From: Pseudomonadota bacterium
GTDB taxonomy: Bacteria; Pseudomonadota; Gammaproteobacteria; Burkholderiales; Burkholderiaceae_C
DNA: 8,440 bases
Reading direction: 5' to 3'
NCBI GenBank assembly: GCA_023460715.1
Contig: JAEWPH010000082.1
Coordinates: forward strand, 1-8,440
Part shown: positions 1-6,302 of the stretch, piece by piece
Layout of the letters: every line of letters begins with the position of its first letter
How positions within the stretch are numbered: position 1 is the first letter of the stretch
Program-made: the position numbers and the translations under genes
The notes under the pieces: generated by a model
The model's input: only the letters and a program-made list of their open reading frames with translations
Told to the model about the DNA's origin: nothing
The model's database searches: none

Positions 1-42
1 TCACAGGCGCCACCGGCGGCACGGACGCCCCGGACGGCGGGG

Positions 43-84
43 GCAGGCGCCCCGGCCCCTGCACGCGGCGCGGACGGCGCCTGC
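43..84. repeat. 9-bp perfect inverted repeat upstream of the ABC operon
   Basis: GCAGGCGCC at 43-51 is matched by its exact reverse complement GGCGCCTGC at 76-84, with a 24-base GC-rich spacer. A further direct copy of the core CAGGCGCC lies at 4-11. The block could be a terminator for a gene just off the left edge or a regulatory dyad for the operon starting at 207. There is no T-run beside it, so a classical intrinsic terminator is not supported. The function is unknown and in such GC-rich DNA chance is not excluded. Confidence 0.35.
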
Positions 85-101
85 ACACGACCGCAACATA
101 A

Positions 102-119
102 GCCGCCTACGCTGGCGGC
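102..119 (+). promoter_or_regulatory. possible promoter region of ABC operon (weak)
   Basis: A -10-like TACGCT (108-113) is framed by the perfect 6-bp inverted repeat GCCGCC (102-107) and GGCGGC (114-119). No convincing -35 hexamer lies 16-18 bp upstream. If this is the -10, transcription would start near 120 and give a leader of about 87 nt before the ATG at 207. Nothing else in 1-206 looks coding. The short ORFs there are fragments or run out of frame with the permease. Confidence 0.25.
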
Positions 120-206
120 CTGTGCGGCGCGCGCCCGGTCTTCACCTCGCAAAGCGCGTTCCGATCCCCGCAACCGCGCCTGCCCCGTCCGCCCGTTCGT
201 CCGCCC

Positions 207-1943
207 ATGACCGCCCCGTCGCGCCGCGAATTCCTGCCCCGCCAGACCGTGGAGGCGCCGCCCAACCGCTGGGACTGGGCGCTGCTGCCCCTGGTGCTGG
301 CCGCCATCGTGCTGGGGGCATACGGCGCCGCGCAGATGGCGCAGCCCTTCCACCTGGGCGATGCGCTGCCGCTGTCGCTGGACCCGGCCCAGCTGCCCTA
401 CTACCTGCTGCGCACCACGCTGCGCATGGCCGTCGCCATGCTGGCGTCGCTGGTGTTCGCCTGCGTGTTCGCGGTGCTGGCGGCCAAGTACCGGCTGGCT
501 GAGCGGGTGCTGGTGCCCCTCTTGGACATCCTGCAGTCCATTCCCATCCTGGGCTTTCTGTCCATCACCGTGACGGGCTTCATCGCGCTCTTTCCGGGCA
601 GCCTGCTGGGCGTGGAATGCGCGGCCATCTTCGCCATCTTCACCTCGCAGGCCTGGAATATGGCCTTCAGCCTCTACCAGTCGCTGCGCACCGTGCCGGC
701 CGAGCTGCAGGAGGCCGCGCGCGTGTTCCAGCTCTCGGGCTGGCAGCGCTTCTGGCGGCTGGAGCTGCCCTTCGCCATGCCGGGGCTGCTGTGGAACATG
801 ATGATGTCCATGTCCGGCGGCTGGTTCTTCGTGGTGGCGTCGGAGGCCATCTCGGTGTCGCACCAGGACATCAAGCTGCCCGGCGTGGGCTCGTACATCG
901 CTCTGGCCATCGAGGCGCGCGACCTGCCGGCGATCGGCTGGGCCATCGCCTGCATGCTGGTGGCCATCCTGCTGTACGACCAGCTGCTGTTCCGCCCGCT
1001 GGTGGCCTGGGCGGACAAGTTCCGCTTTGAAGAAGGCAGCGCCGACGCCGCCCCGCGCTCATGGCTGCTGAACTGGCTGCGCCGCGGCCGCGCCACGCAG
1101 CGCATGGCCGGCTGGTGCCAGCGGCAGCTGGGCCGCACGCTGACGCTGTTCCAGCGCCGCCACGACGGCACCTCGATCCGCGCCCGGCCCGCCGCGCCCT
1201 CGCCGCGCGCGGAGCGTGTGTGGGATGCCGTGCTGGCCGCCGCCGTGCTCTTCGCCATTGCGCGGCTGGTGCACTTCGTGCACGCCGAGGTGGGCTGGCG
1301 CGAGGTGGCGCATGTCTTCGCCCTGGGCGGCTACACCCTGGTGCGCGTGCTGGTGCTGATCGCGCTGGCAGCGCTGGTGTGGGTGCCCGTGGGCGTGTGG
1401 ATCGGCATGAACCCGCGCTGGGCGGGGCGGCTGCAGGCGGTGGCGCAGTTTTTGGCCGCCTTCCCGGCCAACCTGTTCTTTCCGGTGGCGGTGATGCTGG
1501 TGGTGCACTGGGAGCTCAACCCCGACGTGTGGCTGTCGCCGCTCATGATCCTGGGCACGCAGTGGTACATCCTCTTCAACGTGATCGCGGGTGCCTCCAG
1601 CATTCCCAACGAACTGCGCCTGGCCGCGCAGAACGTGGGTCTGACGGGCTGGCTGAAGTGGAAGCGCTACCTGCTGCCCGCCGTGTTCCCGAGCTTCGTG
1701 ACCGGCGCCATCACCGCCAGCGGCGGTTCGTGGAACGCCAGCATCGTGGCCGAGTACGTGACCTGGGGCGACACGACACTGCAGGCGCAGGGCCTGGGCA
1801 GCTACATCGCGCAGATGACGGCCACGGGTGACTTTCCGCGCATCGCCCTGGGCATCGGCGCGATGGTGGTGTTCGTGATGGGACTGAACCACTTCCTGTG
1901 GCGGCGCCTGTACCGCCTCGCAGAAGACCGGATGCATTTCTGA
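207..1943 (+). CDS. ABC transporter permease, duplicated NrtB/SsuC-type fusion
   Basis: This is a 578-residue inner-membrane protein with two tandem copies of the binding-protein-dependent transport permease domain, so it can form the whole transmembrane channel of an importer by itself. Hydrophobic segments run from about residue 24 through 270 (copy 1) and from about 338 through 570 (copy 2). They are separated by a basic, hydrophilic, presumably cytoplasmic linker of about 60 residues. Each copy carries an EAA coupling loop that docks on the ATPase: residues 166-178 (ELQEAA...G) and 469-481 (ELRLAA...G). A single-domain NrtB/SsuC permease is only about 250-280 residues, so the length fits a fusion of the COG4986 'duplicated permease, anion transport' type. 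The gene is followed after 35 bp by its ATPase, which supports an operon. No strong Shine-Dalgarno precedes the ATG. The family is secure. The substrate (nitrate, sulfonate, taurine or another small anion) cannot be read from the sequence. Confidence 0.9.
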   Translation: MTAPSRREFLPRQTVEAPPNRWDWALLPLVLAAIVLGAYGAAQMAQPFHLGDALPLSLDPAQLPYYLLRTTLRMAVAMLASLVFACVFAVLAAKYRLAERVLVPLLDILQSIPILGFLSITVTGFIALFPGSLLGVECAAIFAIFTSQAWNMAFSLYQSLRTVPAELQEAARVFQLSGWQRFWRLELPFAMPGLLWNMMMSMSGGWFFVVASEAISVSHQDIKLPGVGSYIALAIEARDLPAIGWAIACMLVAILLYDQLLFRPLVAWADKFRFEEGSADAAPRSWLLNWLRRGRATQRMAGWCQRQLGRTLTLFQRRHDGTSIRARPAAPSPRAERVWDAVLAAAVLFAIARLVHFVHAEVGWREVAHVFALGGYTLVRVLVLIALAALVWVPVGVWIGMNPRWAGRLQAVAQFLAAFPANLFFPVAVMLVVHWELNPDVWLSPLMILGTQWYILFNVIAGASSIPNELRLAAQNVGLTGWLKWKRYLLPAVFPSFVTGAITASGGSWNASIVAEYVTWGDTTLQAQGLGSYIAQMTATGDFPRIALGIGAMVVFVMGLNHFLWRRLYRLAEDRMHF

Positions 1944-1978
1944 ACCGCCCCGAACGCTGAATACAACGCATCGCTGCC

Positions 1979-3301
1979 ATGACGCAATCCATCATCGAAC
2001 TGCAGGGCGTGGGCAAGACCTTCCGCTCTTCCGACGGCCGCGAGCGCCCCGTGCTGCAGAACGTCGACTTCACGCTGCGCGAAGGCGAGATCGTCGCCCT
2101 GCTGGGCCAGTCGGGCTCAGGGAAAAGCACGCTGCTGCGCATCATGGCCGGGCTGGTCCCCGCGGACGAGGGCGCGGTGCGCTACCGCGGCCAGCCGCTG
2201 CACGGGCCGGCGCGCGCGATCAGCATGGTGTTTCAGTCGTTCGCGCTCTTTCCGTGGCTCACTGTGCAGCAGAACGTGGAGCTGGGCCTGGAGGCGCGGG
2301 GCGTGCCGCAGGCCGAGCGCGCCAAGCGGGCCGAGGCCGCCATCGACCTCATCGGCCTGGCGGGCTTCGAGGGCGCGCTGCCGCGCGAGCTGTCGGGCGG
2401 CATGCGCCAGCGCGTGGGCATCGCCCGCGCCCTGGTCACCGAGCCGGACGTGCTGCTCATGGACGAGGCCTTCTCCGCGCTCGACGTGCTCACCGGCGAA
2501 CGCCTGCGCGAGGACATCCTGCAGCTGTGGCGCAGCGGCACCATGCCCACCCAGGCGATGCTGGTCGTGTCGCACAACATCGAAGAGGCCGTGATGATGG
2601 CCGACCGTGTGCTGGTCTTCGCCAGCGACCCGGGCCGCATCCGCTGCCAGCTGGCGATCCAGCTGCCGCATCCCCGCAGGGCCGACAGCGAACCGGTGCG
2701 TGCGCTGATCGACGAGGTCTATGCCCTGATGACGGCCGGCGCCACCCGCCCGGGGGCGGTGGCCGGTGAGGCCCCCGCGGAGCAGCCCGACACGGCCACC
2801 CTCACCGACCGCCTGCCCGCCGCCGACGTGGCGCGCATGGACGGCCTGCTGGAACTCCTGGCGGAGCCCCCTTTCGGTGGCCGCGCCGACCTGCCGCGCC
2901 TGGCCGAGGAGACCAGCCTGACCGATGCCGAACTGCTGCCCCTGGCCCACGCGGTGGCCCAGCTCGGGCTGGCGGCGCTGGAGGGGGGCGACCTGCAGAT
3001 CACCCCGCTGGGCCGGCGCTACGCGGAAGGCGGCCACGGCCTGCGCCAGCAGCTGTTCGGCCAGCAGCTGCTGGCCCATGTGCCGCTGGTGGCGCACATC
3101 CGCCATAGCCTGGAGCAGGAGGCGCAGGGCGAGCTGCCCGAGGCGCCCTTTCTGCGCCTGCTGGCCGAACAGCTGGGCAGCGCGGAGGCCGAAAGCGTGC
3201 TGCGCACGGCCATCACCTGGGCGCGCCACGGCGAGGTGTTCGAGTACGACTTCCACACCGGCGTGATGCGGCTGCCCACCGGCGACGCAGCGCCCGCCTG
3301 A
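1979..3301 (+). CDS. ABC transporter ATPase with C-terminal AAA-associated domain
   Basis: This is the 440-residue ATP-hydrolysing subunit of the transporter encoded just upstream. The nucleotide-binding domain is complete: Walker A GQSGSGKST at 43-51, Q-loop Gln86, signature LSGGM at 138-142, Walker B VLLMDE at 158-163, D-loop SALD at 166-169 and switch His199. It resembles the SsuB/TauB/NrtD class (COG1116), whose members are about 250-270 residues. The remaining part, about residues 280-435, is an added helical domain that looks like PF09821/COG4754 (AAA-associated C-terminal domain). It has a winged-helix-like stretch at about 285-335 and a conserved-looking end with a WARHGEVFEYD segment. 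In NrtC a different C-terminal extension is regulatory, so a ligand-sensing or gating role here is plausible but inferred. The 35-bp gap from the permease contains a possible -10 TACAAC at 1962-1967, but cotranscription is more likely. The gene converges on the metallo-hydrolase gene at 3327. Confidence 0.93.
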   Translation: MTQSIIELQGVGKTFRSSDGRERPVLQNVDFTLREGEIVALLGQSGSGKSTLLRIMAGLVPADEGAVRYRGQPLHGPARAISMVFQSFALFPWLTVQQNVELGLEARGVPQAERAKRAEAAIDLIGLAGFEGALPRELSGGMRQRVGIARALVTEPDVLLMDEAFSALDVLTGERLREDILQLWRSGTMPTQAMLVVSHNIEEAVMMADRVLVFASDPGRIRCQLAIQLPHPRRADSEPVRALIDEVYALMTAGATRPGAVAGEAPAEQPDTATLTDRLPAADVARMDGLLELLAEPPFGGRADLPRLAEETSLTDAELLPLAHAVAQLGLAALEGGDLQITPLGRRYAEGGHGLRQQLFGQQLLAHVPLVAHIRHSLEQEAQGELPEAPFLRLLAEQLGSAEAESVLRTAITWARHGEVFEYDFHTGVMRLPTGDAAPA

Positions 3302-3325
3302 ACGGCGAAGCGCAGCGGCCCGTTC
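3300..3325. terminator. possible bidirectional hairpin between convergent genes
   Basis: GAACGG (3300-3305) pairs with CCGTTC (3320-3325) across a 14-base GC-rich loop. The hairpin fills the 25-bp gap between the convergent ATPase and metallo-hydrolase stop codons. No T-run follows on either strand, so it is a weak candidate. Confidence 0.3.
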
Positions 3326-3326
3326 G

Positions 3327-4463
3327 TCAGTCCGCAGGCTGGGCGGCGCCGACGGCGCGCCACCACGGCTGCGTGCCCGTGGGCGCGGCGATGTCCACGC
3401 GCTCGCCCATGGCGGGCGTGACCAGCGGGACGCCGCGTTGCGCCGCCTGGGCTGCGATGCGCTCGAACGGGTCCGTCCAGGCGTGCAGCGACAGGTCGAA
3501 CGTGCCGTTGTGGATCGGCATCATGTGGCGGCCCCGCACGTCCAGGTGGGCCTGCAGGCTCTGCTCGGGCTGCATGTGCACGTCGGGCCAGTCCTGGTTG
3601 TAGGCGCCCGTCTCCACCAGCGTCAGGTCGAACGGGCCGTAGCGCTCGCCGATGGCCTGGAAGCCGTCGAAGTAGCCCGTGTCGCCGCTGAAGAAGATGC
3701 GGGTGTCTGCGGTCATCAGCACCCACGAGGCCCACAGCGTGCGGTTGCCGTCCGACAGCGTGCGGCCCGAGAAATGCTGGGCCGGCGTGGCCACTAGCTG
3801 CACGCCGCCGAGGGTCGTGCCCTGCCACCAGTCGAACTGCTGCACCTTGGCCGCCGGCACGCCCCAGGCGATGAGCCGGTCGCCCACGCCCAGCGGCGCC
3901 ACGAAGTGCTCGGCTTTCGGCGCCAGGGCCAGGATGGCGGCATGGTCCAGGTGGTCGTAGTGGTCGTGCGACAGCACCACGCCGGTCAGCGGCGGCAGCT
4001 CGTCGATGGCGATGGGCGGTGCGTGGAAGCGCTTGGGGCCGGCGAACTGCACAGGCGAGGCGCGTTCGGAGAACACCGGGTCCGTCAGCCAGAAGCCGCC
4101 GTTCAGCTTCAACAGCATCGTGGAATGGCCCAGGCGCCACAGGCTCCCATCAGGCGCGGCCAGCACCGCCGCGCGGGTGAGCGGCTGCACCGGAACCGGC
4201 GCGCTGGGCACGGTGTCGGCCGGCTTGTTGCCGGTGAGGAAGTTCCAGAACACGGACACCGTCTTGGCAAAGCCCAGCGCATGGCGCGGCGCGCGGTTGC
4301 GGAACTTGCCGTCCACGAACTGCGGCGACGCGGTGTGGGCCGCGGGAGGGGCAGGAGGAGCACAGAAGCGGAGGATGGCGGCCATGGCGATCAGAAGGAT
4401 GAAGAGCCAGAAAACCCGGTGCCGATGGAGCAAGCGCATGGGCGTCGGAATGAGAAAGTACAC
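3327..4463 (-). CDS. membrane-anchored MBL-fold hydrolase, NAPE-PLD/RomA-like
   Basis: This protein has up to 378 residues and belongs to the Lactamase_B_2 branch of the metallo-beta-lactamase fold (COG2220), the group of NAPE-PLD, UlaG and enterobacterial RomA. Counting from the GTG at 4463, the metal ligands are visible: HDHYDH at 166-171, His230, Asp261 in SGDTGYFDG and His318 in MPIHNGTF. The order and spacing are close to NAPE-PLD. The LWRLGHST and LTDPVFS segments at about 108-132 are also typical. The N-terminus has a basic stretch and a hydrophobic helix at about 17-33, so it is probably anchored in the inner membrane facing the periplasm. Cys34 lacks a proper lipobox. The ATG at 4439 (codon 9) gives a better signal-anchor n-region and a short leader, so it may be the true start. 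The gene is divergent from a TetR repressor across a twin-operator region and is probably repressed by it. The substrate is unknown; a phosphodiester or lactone is possible by family. Confidence 0.88.
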   Translation of the reverse strand: MYFLIPTPMRLLHRHRVFWLFILLIAMAAILRFCAPPAPPAAHTASPQFVDGKFRNRAPRHALGFAKTVSVFWNFLTGNKPADTVPSAPVPVQPLTRAAVLAAPDGSLWRLGHSTMLLKLNGGFWLTDPVFSERASPVQFAGPKRFHAPPIAIDELPPLTGVVLSHDHYDHLDHAAILALAPKAEHFVAPLGVGDRLIAWGVPAAKVQQFDWWQGTTLGGVQLVATPAQHFSGRTLSDGNRTLWASWVLMTADTRIFFSGDTGYFDGFQAIGERYGPFDLTLVETGAYNQDWPDVHMQPEQSLQAHLDVRGRHMMPIHNGTFDLSLHAWTDPFERIAAQAAQRGVPLVTPAMGERVDIAAPTGTQPWWRAVGAAQPAD

Positions 4464-4474
4464 CCGAGAGTGTA
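4459..4474. promoter_or_regulatory. TetR operator copy 1 (dyad TACAC-N6-GTGTA)
   Basis: The dyad TACAC (4459-4463), six bases, GTGTA (4470-4474) has perfect 5-bp arms. It lies over the start region of the metallo-hydrolase and over its proposed -10 element. The surrounding 18 bp (4458-4475) recur with three mismatches at 4492-4509. Binding of the divergent TetR protein here is inferred from dyad symmetry, duplication and position. Confidence 0.7.
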
Positions 4475-4496
4475 ATTCAAAGAGTCGAAAAGTAAA
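4469..4496 (-). promoter_or_regulatory. candidate promoter of the metallo-hydrolase gene
   Basis: Read on the minus strand, -35 TTTACT (4496-4491) and -10 TACACT (4474-4469) are separated by 16 bp. Each matches 4 of 6 consensus bases. Transcription would begin near 4462. That is at or just beyond the GTG at 4463 and about 23 nt upstream of the alternative ATG at 4439, so this promoter favours the ATG start. The -10 lies inside operator copy 1. Confidence 0.45.
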
Positions 4497-4512
4497 CTTG
4501 AGAGTGTAAAAT
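4485..4512 (+). promoter_or_regulatory. candidate tetR promoter, possibly leaderless
   Basis: A strong -10 TAAAAT (4507-4512) lies 16 bp downstream of a weaker -35 TCGAAA (4485-4490). The expected start point is about 4519-4520, coinciding with the tetR ATG at 4520. No Shine-Dalgarno is visible before that ATG, so a leaderless mRNA is plausible. Operator copy 2 fills the spacer and overlaps the -10, which fits autorepression. Confidence 0.5.
4493..4508. promoter_or_regulatory. TetR operator copy 2 (TAAAC-N6-GTGTA)
   Basis: This is the second copy of the dyad: TAAAC (4493-4497), six bases, GTGTA (4504-4508), with one mismatch between arms. Its 18-bp context (4492-4509) matches 15 of 18 positions of copy 1. 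The two copies are in direct orientation with a 34-bp period, slightly over three helical turns. It overlaps the proposed tetR -10. Confidence 0.65.
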
Positions 4513-4519
4513 TTGGCTT

Positions 4520-5158
4520 ATGCCCGCCCCCGCCACGCCCACCCGCCTTACCGACCGCAAGCGCACGGCCATCGTTCAGGCGGCCATTGCGGAGTTTCGC
4601 GAGCACGGCTTCGCGGGGACGAGCATGGACCGCGTGGCGGCCGTGGCCGAAGTCTCCAAGCGCACGGTCTACAACCATTTCCCCAGCAAGGAAGAACTGT
4701 TCGAGGCCATCCTGCTGCACCTGTGGGACCGCAGCCATGCCCTGCCCGAGGTGCGCTACGACCCGGCCCGGCCCTTGCAGGAACAGCTGCGCGCCGTGCT
4801 GGACACGAAGATGCGCCTGCTGGACGACCCGAGCTTCATCGCCCTGTGCCGCGTGGCCATGGCGGAGATGATGCACAGCCCCGAGCGCGCCCGGGCCATG
4901 GTGGCGCGGCTGTCGGAGAAGGAAGAGGACCTGCCGGTGTGGATCCGCGCAGCGCAGGCCGACGGCCGGCTGCGCGCGGGGGTCGACCCGCAGTACGCCG
5001 CGCACCAGCTGCACGGCATGGTCAAGGCCTTCGCCTTCTGGCCGCAGATCGCGCTGGGCCAGCCGCCGCTGACGGGCCCGCAGCGCGAGCAGGTGCTGGC
5101 CGATGCGGTCGAGATGTTCCTGGGCCTGTACGCCCCCTCCCCCGCGGCGCGGGGCTGA
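4520..5158 (+). CDS. TetR/AcrR-family transcriptional repressor
   Basis: This is a 212-residue DNA-binding repressor. The N-terminal TetR_N domain spans about residues 12-60, with the helix-turn-helix at about 34-54 (TSMDRVAAVAEVSKRTVYNHF), the family hallmark. The rest is an all-helical ligand and dimerisation domain resembling the AefR-like C-terminal type (TetR_C_7), including an acidic EKEEDLPVW stretch near 134. Length is normal for the family. The gene is divergent from the metallo-hydrolase gene, and two copies of a TACAC-N6-GTGTA-type dyad lie between them, so repression of both genes and release by an unknown ligand is the expected circuit. The arrangement mirrors RamR and romA in enterobacteria, although orthology to RamR is not shown. 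The chosen ATG at 4520 directly follows the proposed promoter. The gene converges on argP, with a palindromic repeat element between them. Confidence 0.93.
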   Translation: MPAPATPTRLTDRKRTAIVQAAIAEFREHGFAGTSMDRVAAVAEVSKRTVYNHFPSKEELFEAILLHLWDRSHALPEVRYDPARPLQEQLRAVLDTKMRLLDDPSFIALCRVAMAEMMHSPERARAMVARLSEKEEDLPVWIRAAQADGRLRAGVDPQYAAHQLHGMVKAFAFWPQIALGQPPLTGPQREQVLADAVEMFLGLYAPSPAARG

Positions 5159-5192
5159 CCCGCCGACGCGCCCGGCCAGGCGGATCTGGCGC

Positions 5193-5214
5193 CAGGGAAC
5201 CGCTGCACGAATCG
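5193..5214 (+). repeat. left terminal inverted repeat of the palindromic element
   Basis: The repeat core is AGGGAACCGCTGCACGAATC followed by G. It pairs with 5337-5358 with two mismatches (positions 5193 and 5202). Confidence 0.8.
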
Positions 5215-5336
5215 AGCGGCAAGTGGGCGCTGCGGATCGGGAGGGGATGCAAGGCGCAAAATGCAGCAATGGCGTGGCTATTGCGAGTATTTGCAACGCC
5301 TCAGACTGCCCGAGGCTGCCGATGCACACGGCGCGG

Positions 5337-5358
5337 CGATTCGTGCAGAGGTTCCCTA
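5337..5358 (-). repeat. right terminal inverted repeat, contains the argP stop codon
   Basis: On the minus strand it reads TAGGGAACCTCTGCACGAAT followed by CG. The first three bases, TAG, are the argP stop codon (5358-5356), so the terminus of the element and the end of the gene coincide. Confidence 0.8.
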
Positions 5359-6252
5359 GCGCAGCACCCCGCGCGCTGCGGCCATGGCACTGTGCGCCAG
5401 GGCCTCCAGGCGCGGCGACTGCTGCGCCCAGCGGTGCCAGTACAGGGGCACGTCGGTCGCCGCCTCGGGCAGCACGTCCACCAGCTCGCCCCGCTCCAGC
5501 GCGTCGCCGATCTGCAGCTGCGGCACCATGCCGTAGCCCAGCCCCAGGCGGATGGCGGCCACGAAGGGTTCCGACGCCGGCACGTAGTGCGTGGGGTAGG
5601 CGCTGGCCGGCAGGCCCAGCGTGCGCAGCAGCGCATCGGCATGCAGCAGGTCCTTGCGGTTGAAGACCACGGCCGGCGCCCGCTGTGCGGCGGCCCGCGT
5701 CAGGCCGCGGCGGAACCACTGCGCGGCGAAGGCCGGCGTGGCCACCAGCCGGTAGCGCATGGTGCCCAGCGGCTCGGCCACGCAGCCGCGCATGGCATGC
5801 GCCTCGGCCGCCACGCAGGCGTTGACCAGCCCCGCCGCCAGCAGCGCATCGGTGTGGGCCTGGTCGTCCACCACCAGCTCCAGCACGATGCGCTCGCGCG
5901 CCAGCACCGGCGCCAGCGCGGGCAGCAGCCAGGTGGCCAGCGAATCCGCATTCACTGCCAGCGCGGCCTGGAAGAAGCCCTCGCCGCCGTCGGGTGCTCC
6001 TGCCAGGCCGGAGAGCAGATCCTGCTCCATCAGCCGCGTGCGTTGCAGGTGCTGCAGCAGCTGGCGCCCCGCGCGCGTGGCGCGGCAGGGCCGCCCCCGC
6101 ACCACCAGGGCCTGGCCCAGCGCCGTTTCCAGCGCGCGCACGCGCAGCGAGACGGCCGAGGGCGTGAGGTGCAGGCGCACGGCCGCCTGCTCGAAGCTGC
6201 CGGTCTCGGCCACGCCCAGAAAGGCTTCGCATTGTTTGGAATCGAGAGCCAT
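5356..6252 (-). CDS. argP: ArgP/IciA-type LysR regulator of basic amino acid export
   Basis: This 298-residue LysR-family regulator is almost exactly the length of E. coli ArgP (297). The N-terminal winged helix-turn-helix is at about residues 18-43 (GSFEQAAVRLHLTPSAVSLR). It is followed by the ArgP-like VVRGRPCRATRAGRQLLQHL segment at about 51-70 and a periplasmic-binding-protein-like effector domain. The C-terminal YWHRWAQQSPRLE segment also matches the ArgP pattern. ArgP in E. coli and LysG in Corynebacterium bind arginine/lysine and activate the exporter gene (argO/lysE). Here the gene is divergent from exactly such an exporter, 87 bp away, which strongly supports the assignment. The ATG at 6252 precedes a typical LysR start. 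The stop codon is supplied by the end of an inverted-repeat element, yet the protein is full length. Confidence 0.9.
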   Translation of the reverse strand: MALDSKQCEAFLGVAETGSFEQAAVRLHLTPSAVSLRVRALETALGQALVVRGRPCRATRAGRQLLQHLQRTRLMEQDLLSGLAGAPDGGEGFFQAALAVNADSLATWLLPALAPVLARERIVLELVVDDQAHTDALLAAGLVNACVAAEAHAMRGCVAEPLGTMRYRLVATPAFAAQWFRRGLTRAAAQRAPAVVFNRKDLLHADALLRTLGLPASAYPTHYVPASEPFVAAIRLGLGYGMVPQLQIGDALERGELVDVLPEAATDVPLYWHRWAQQSPRLEALAHSAMAAARGVLR

Positions 6253-6302
6253 GGCGCGCTAGGCGATCAAGGTGAAGAAATTCTCAGCCATCCCGATATT
6301 TT

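Larger units (their letters stand above)
5193..5358. mobile_element. MITE-like palindromic element, about 166 bp
   Basis: The element is bounded by 22-bp terminal inverted repeats, 5193-5214 and 5337-5358, which match at 20 of 22 positions. The interior is also palindromic about the same centre (about 5275). GCAAT at 5266-5270 faces ATTGC at 5280-5284, and with a G-U pair the apical RNA stem becomes 8 bp closed by a GTG triloop. Further out, GGCG..CAAAAT (5254-5263) faces ATTTGC..CGCC (5289-5300). GCGC occurs at both edges (5189-5192 and 5359-5362), as a 4-bp target duplication would, though this is weak in GC-rich DNA. The core looks more AT-rich than its surroundings and carries no ORF of its own. 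It sits between convergent tetR and argP and could act as a transcription stop for both. I do not recognise the parent insertion sequence. Confidence 0.65.

Noticed and set aside
107..502. Short ORFs around the start of the permease gene on both strands
   Set aside because: They overlap the permease out of frame, show no family resemblance and have no Shine-Dalgarno sequence.
1059..1937. A 292-codon - strand frame inside the permease gene
   Set aside because: It is His/Gln/Arg-rich, with no domain. The + strand permease has two intact EAA loops across the same interval.
2117..4140. Long - strand frames antisense to the ABC ATPase and overlapping the metallo-hydrolase (2117-3256 and 3019-4140)
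   Set aside because: They are His/Gln/Arg/Ala-rich shadows of genes with complete motif sets in the true frames.
4359..4367. Lipoprotein lipobox at Cys34 of the metallo-hydrolase
   Set aside because: The residues before the cysteine are Leu-Arg-Phe, which does not fit the small-residue requirement at -1 and -3. A signal anchor is a better reading.
5159..5355. Remnant transposase or a coding gene inside the palindromic element
   Set aside because: At about 166 bp it is too short for a transposase, and no translated frame inside it resembles one.
4391..6232. A 613-codon open frame on the - strand
   Set aside because: It is antisense to tetR and out of frame with argP. Its composition is dominated by Ala, Gly and Arg, with no recognisable domain. 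Frames this long are expected by chance at this GC content.
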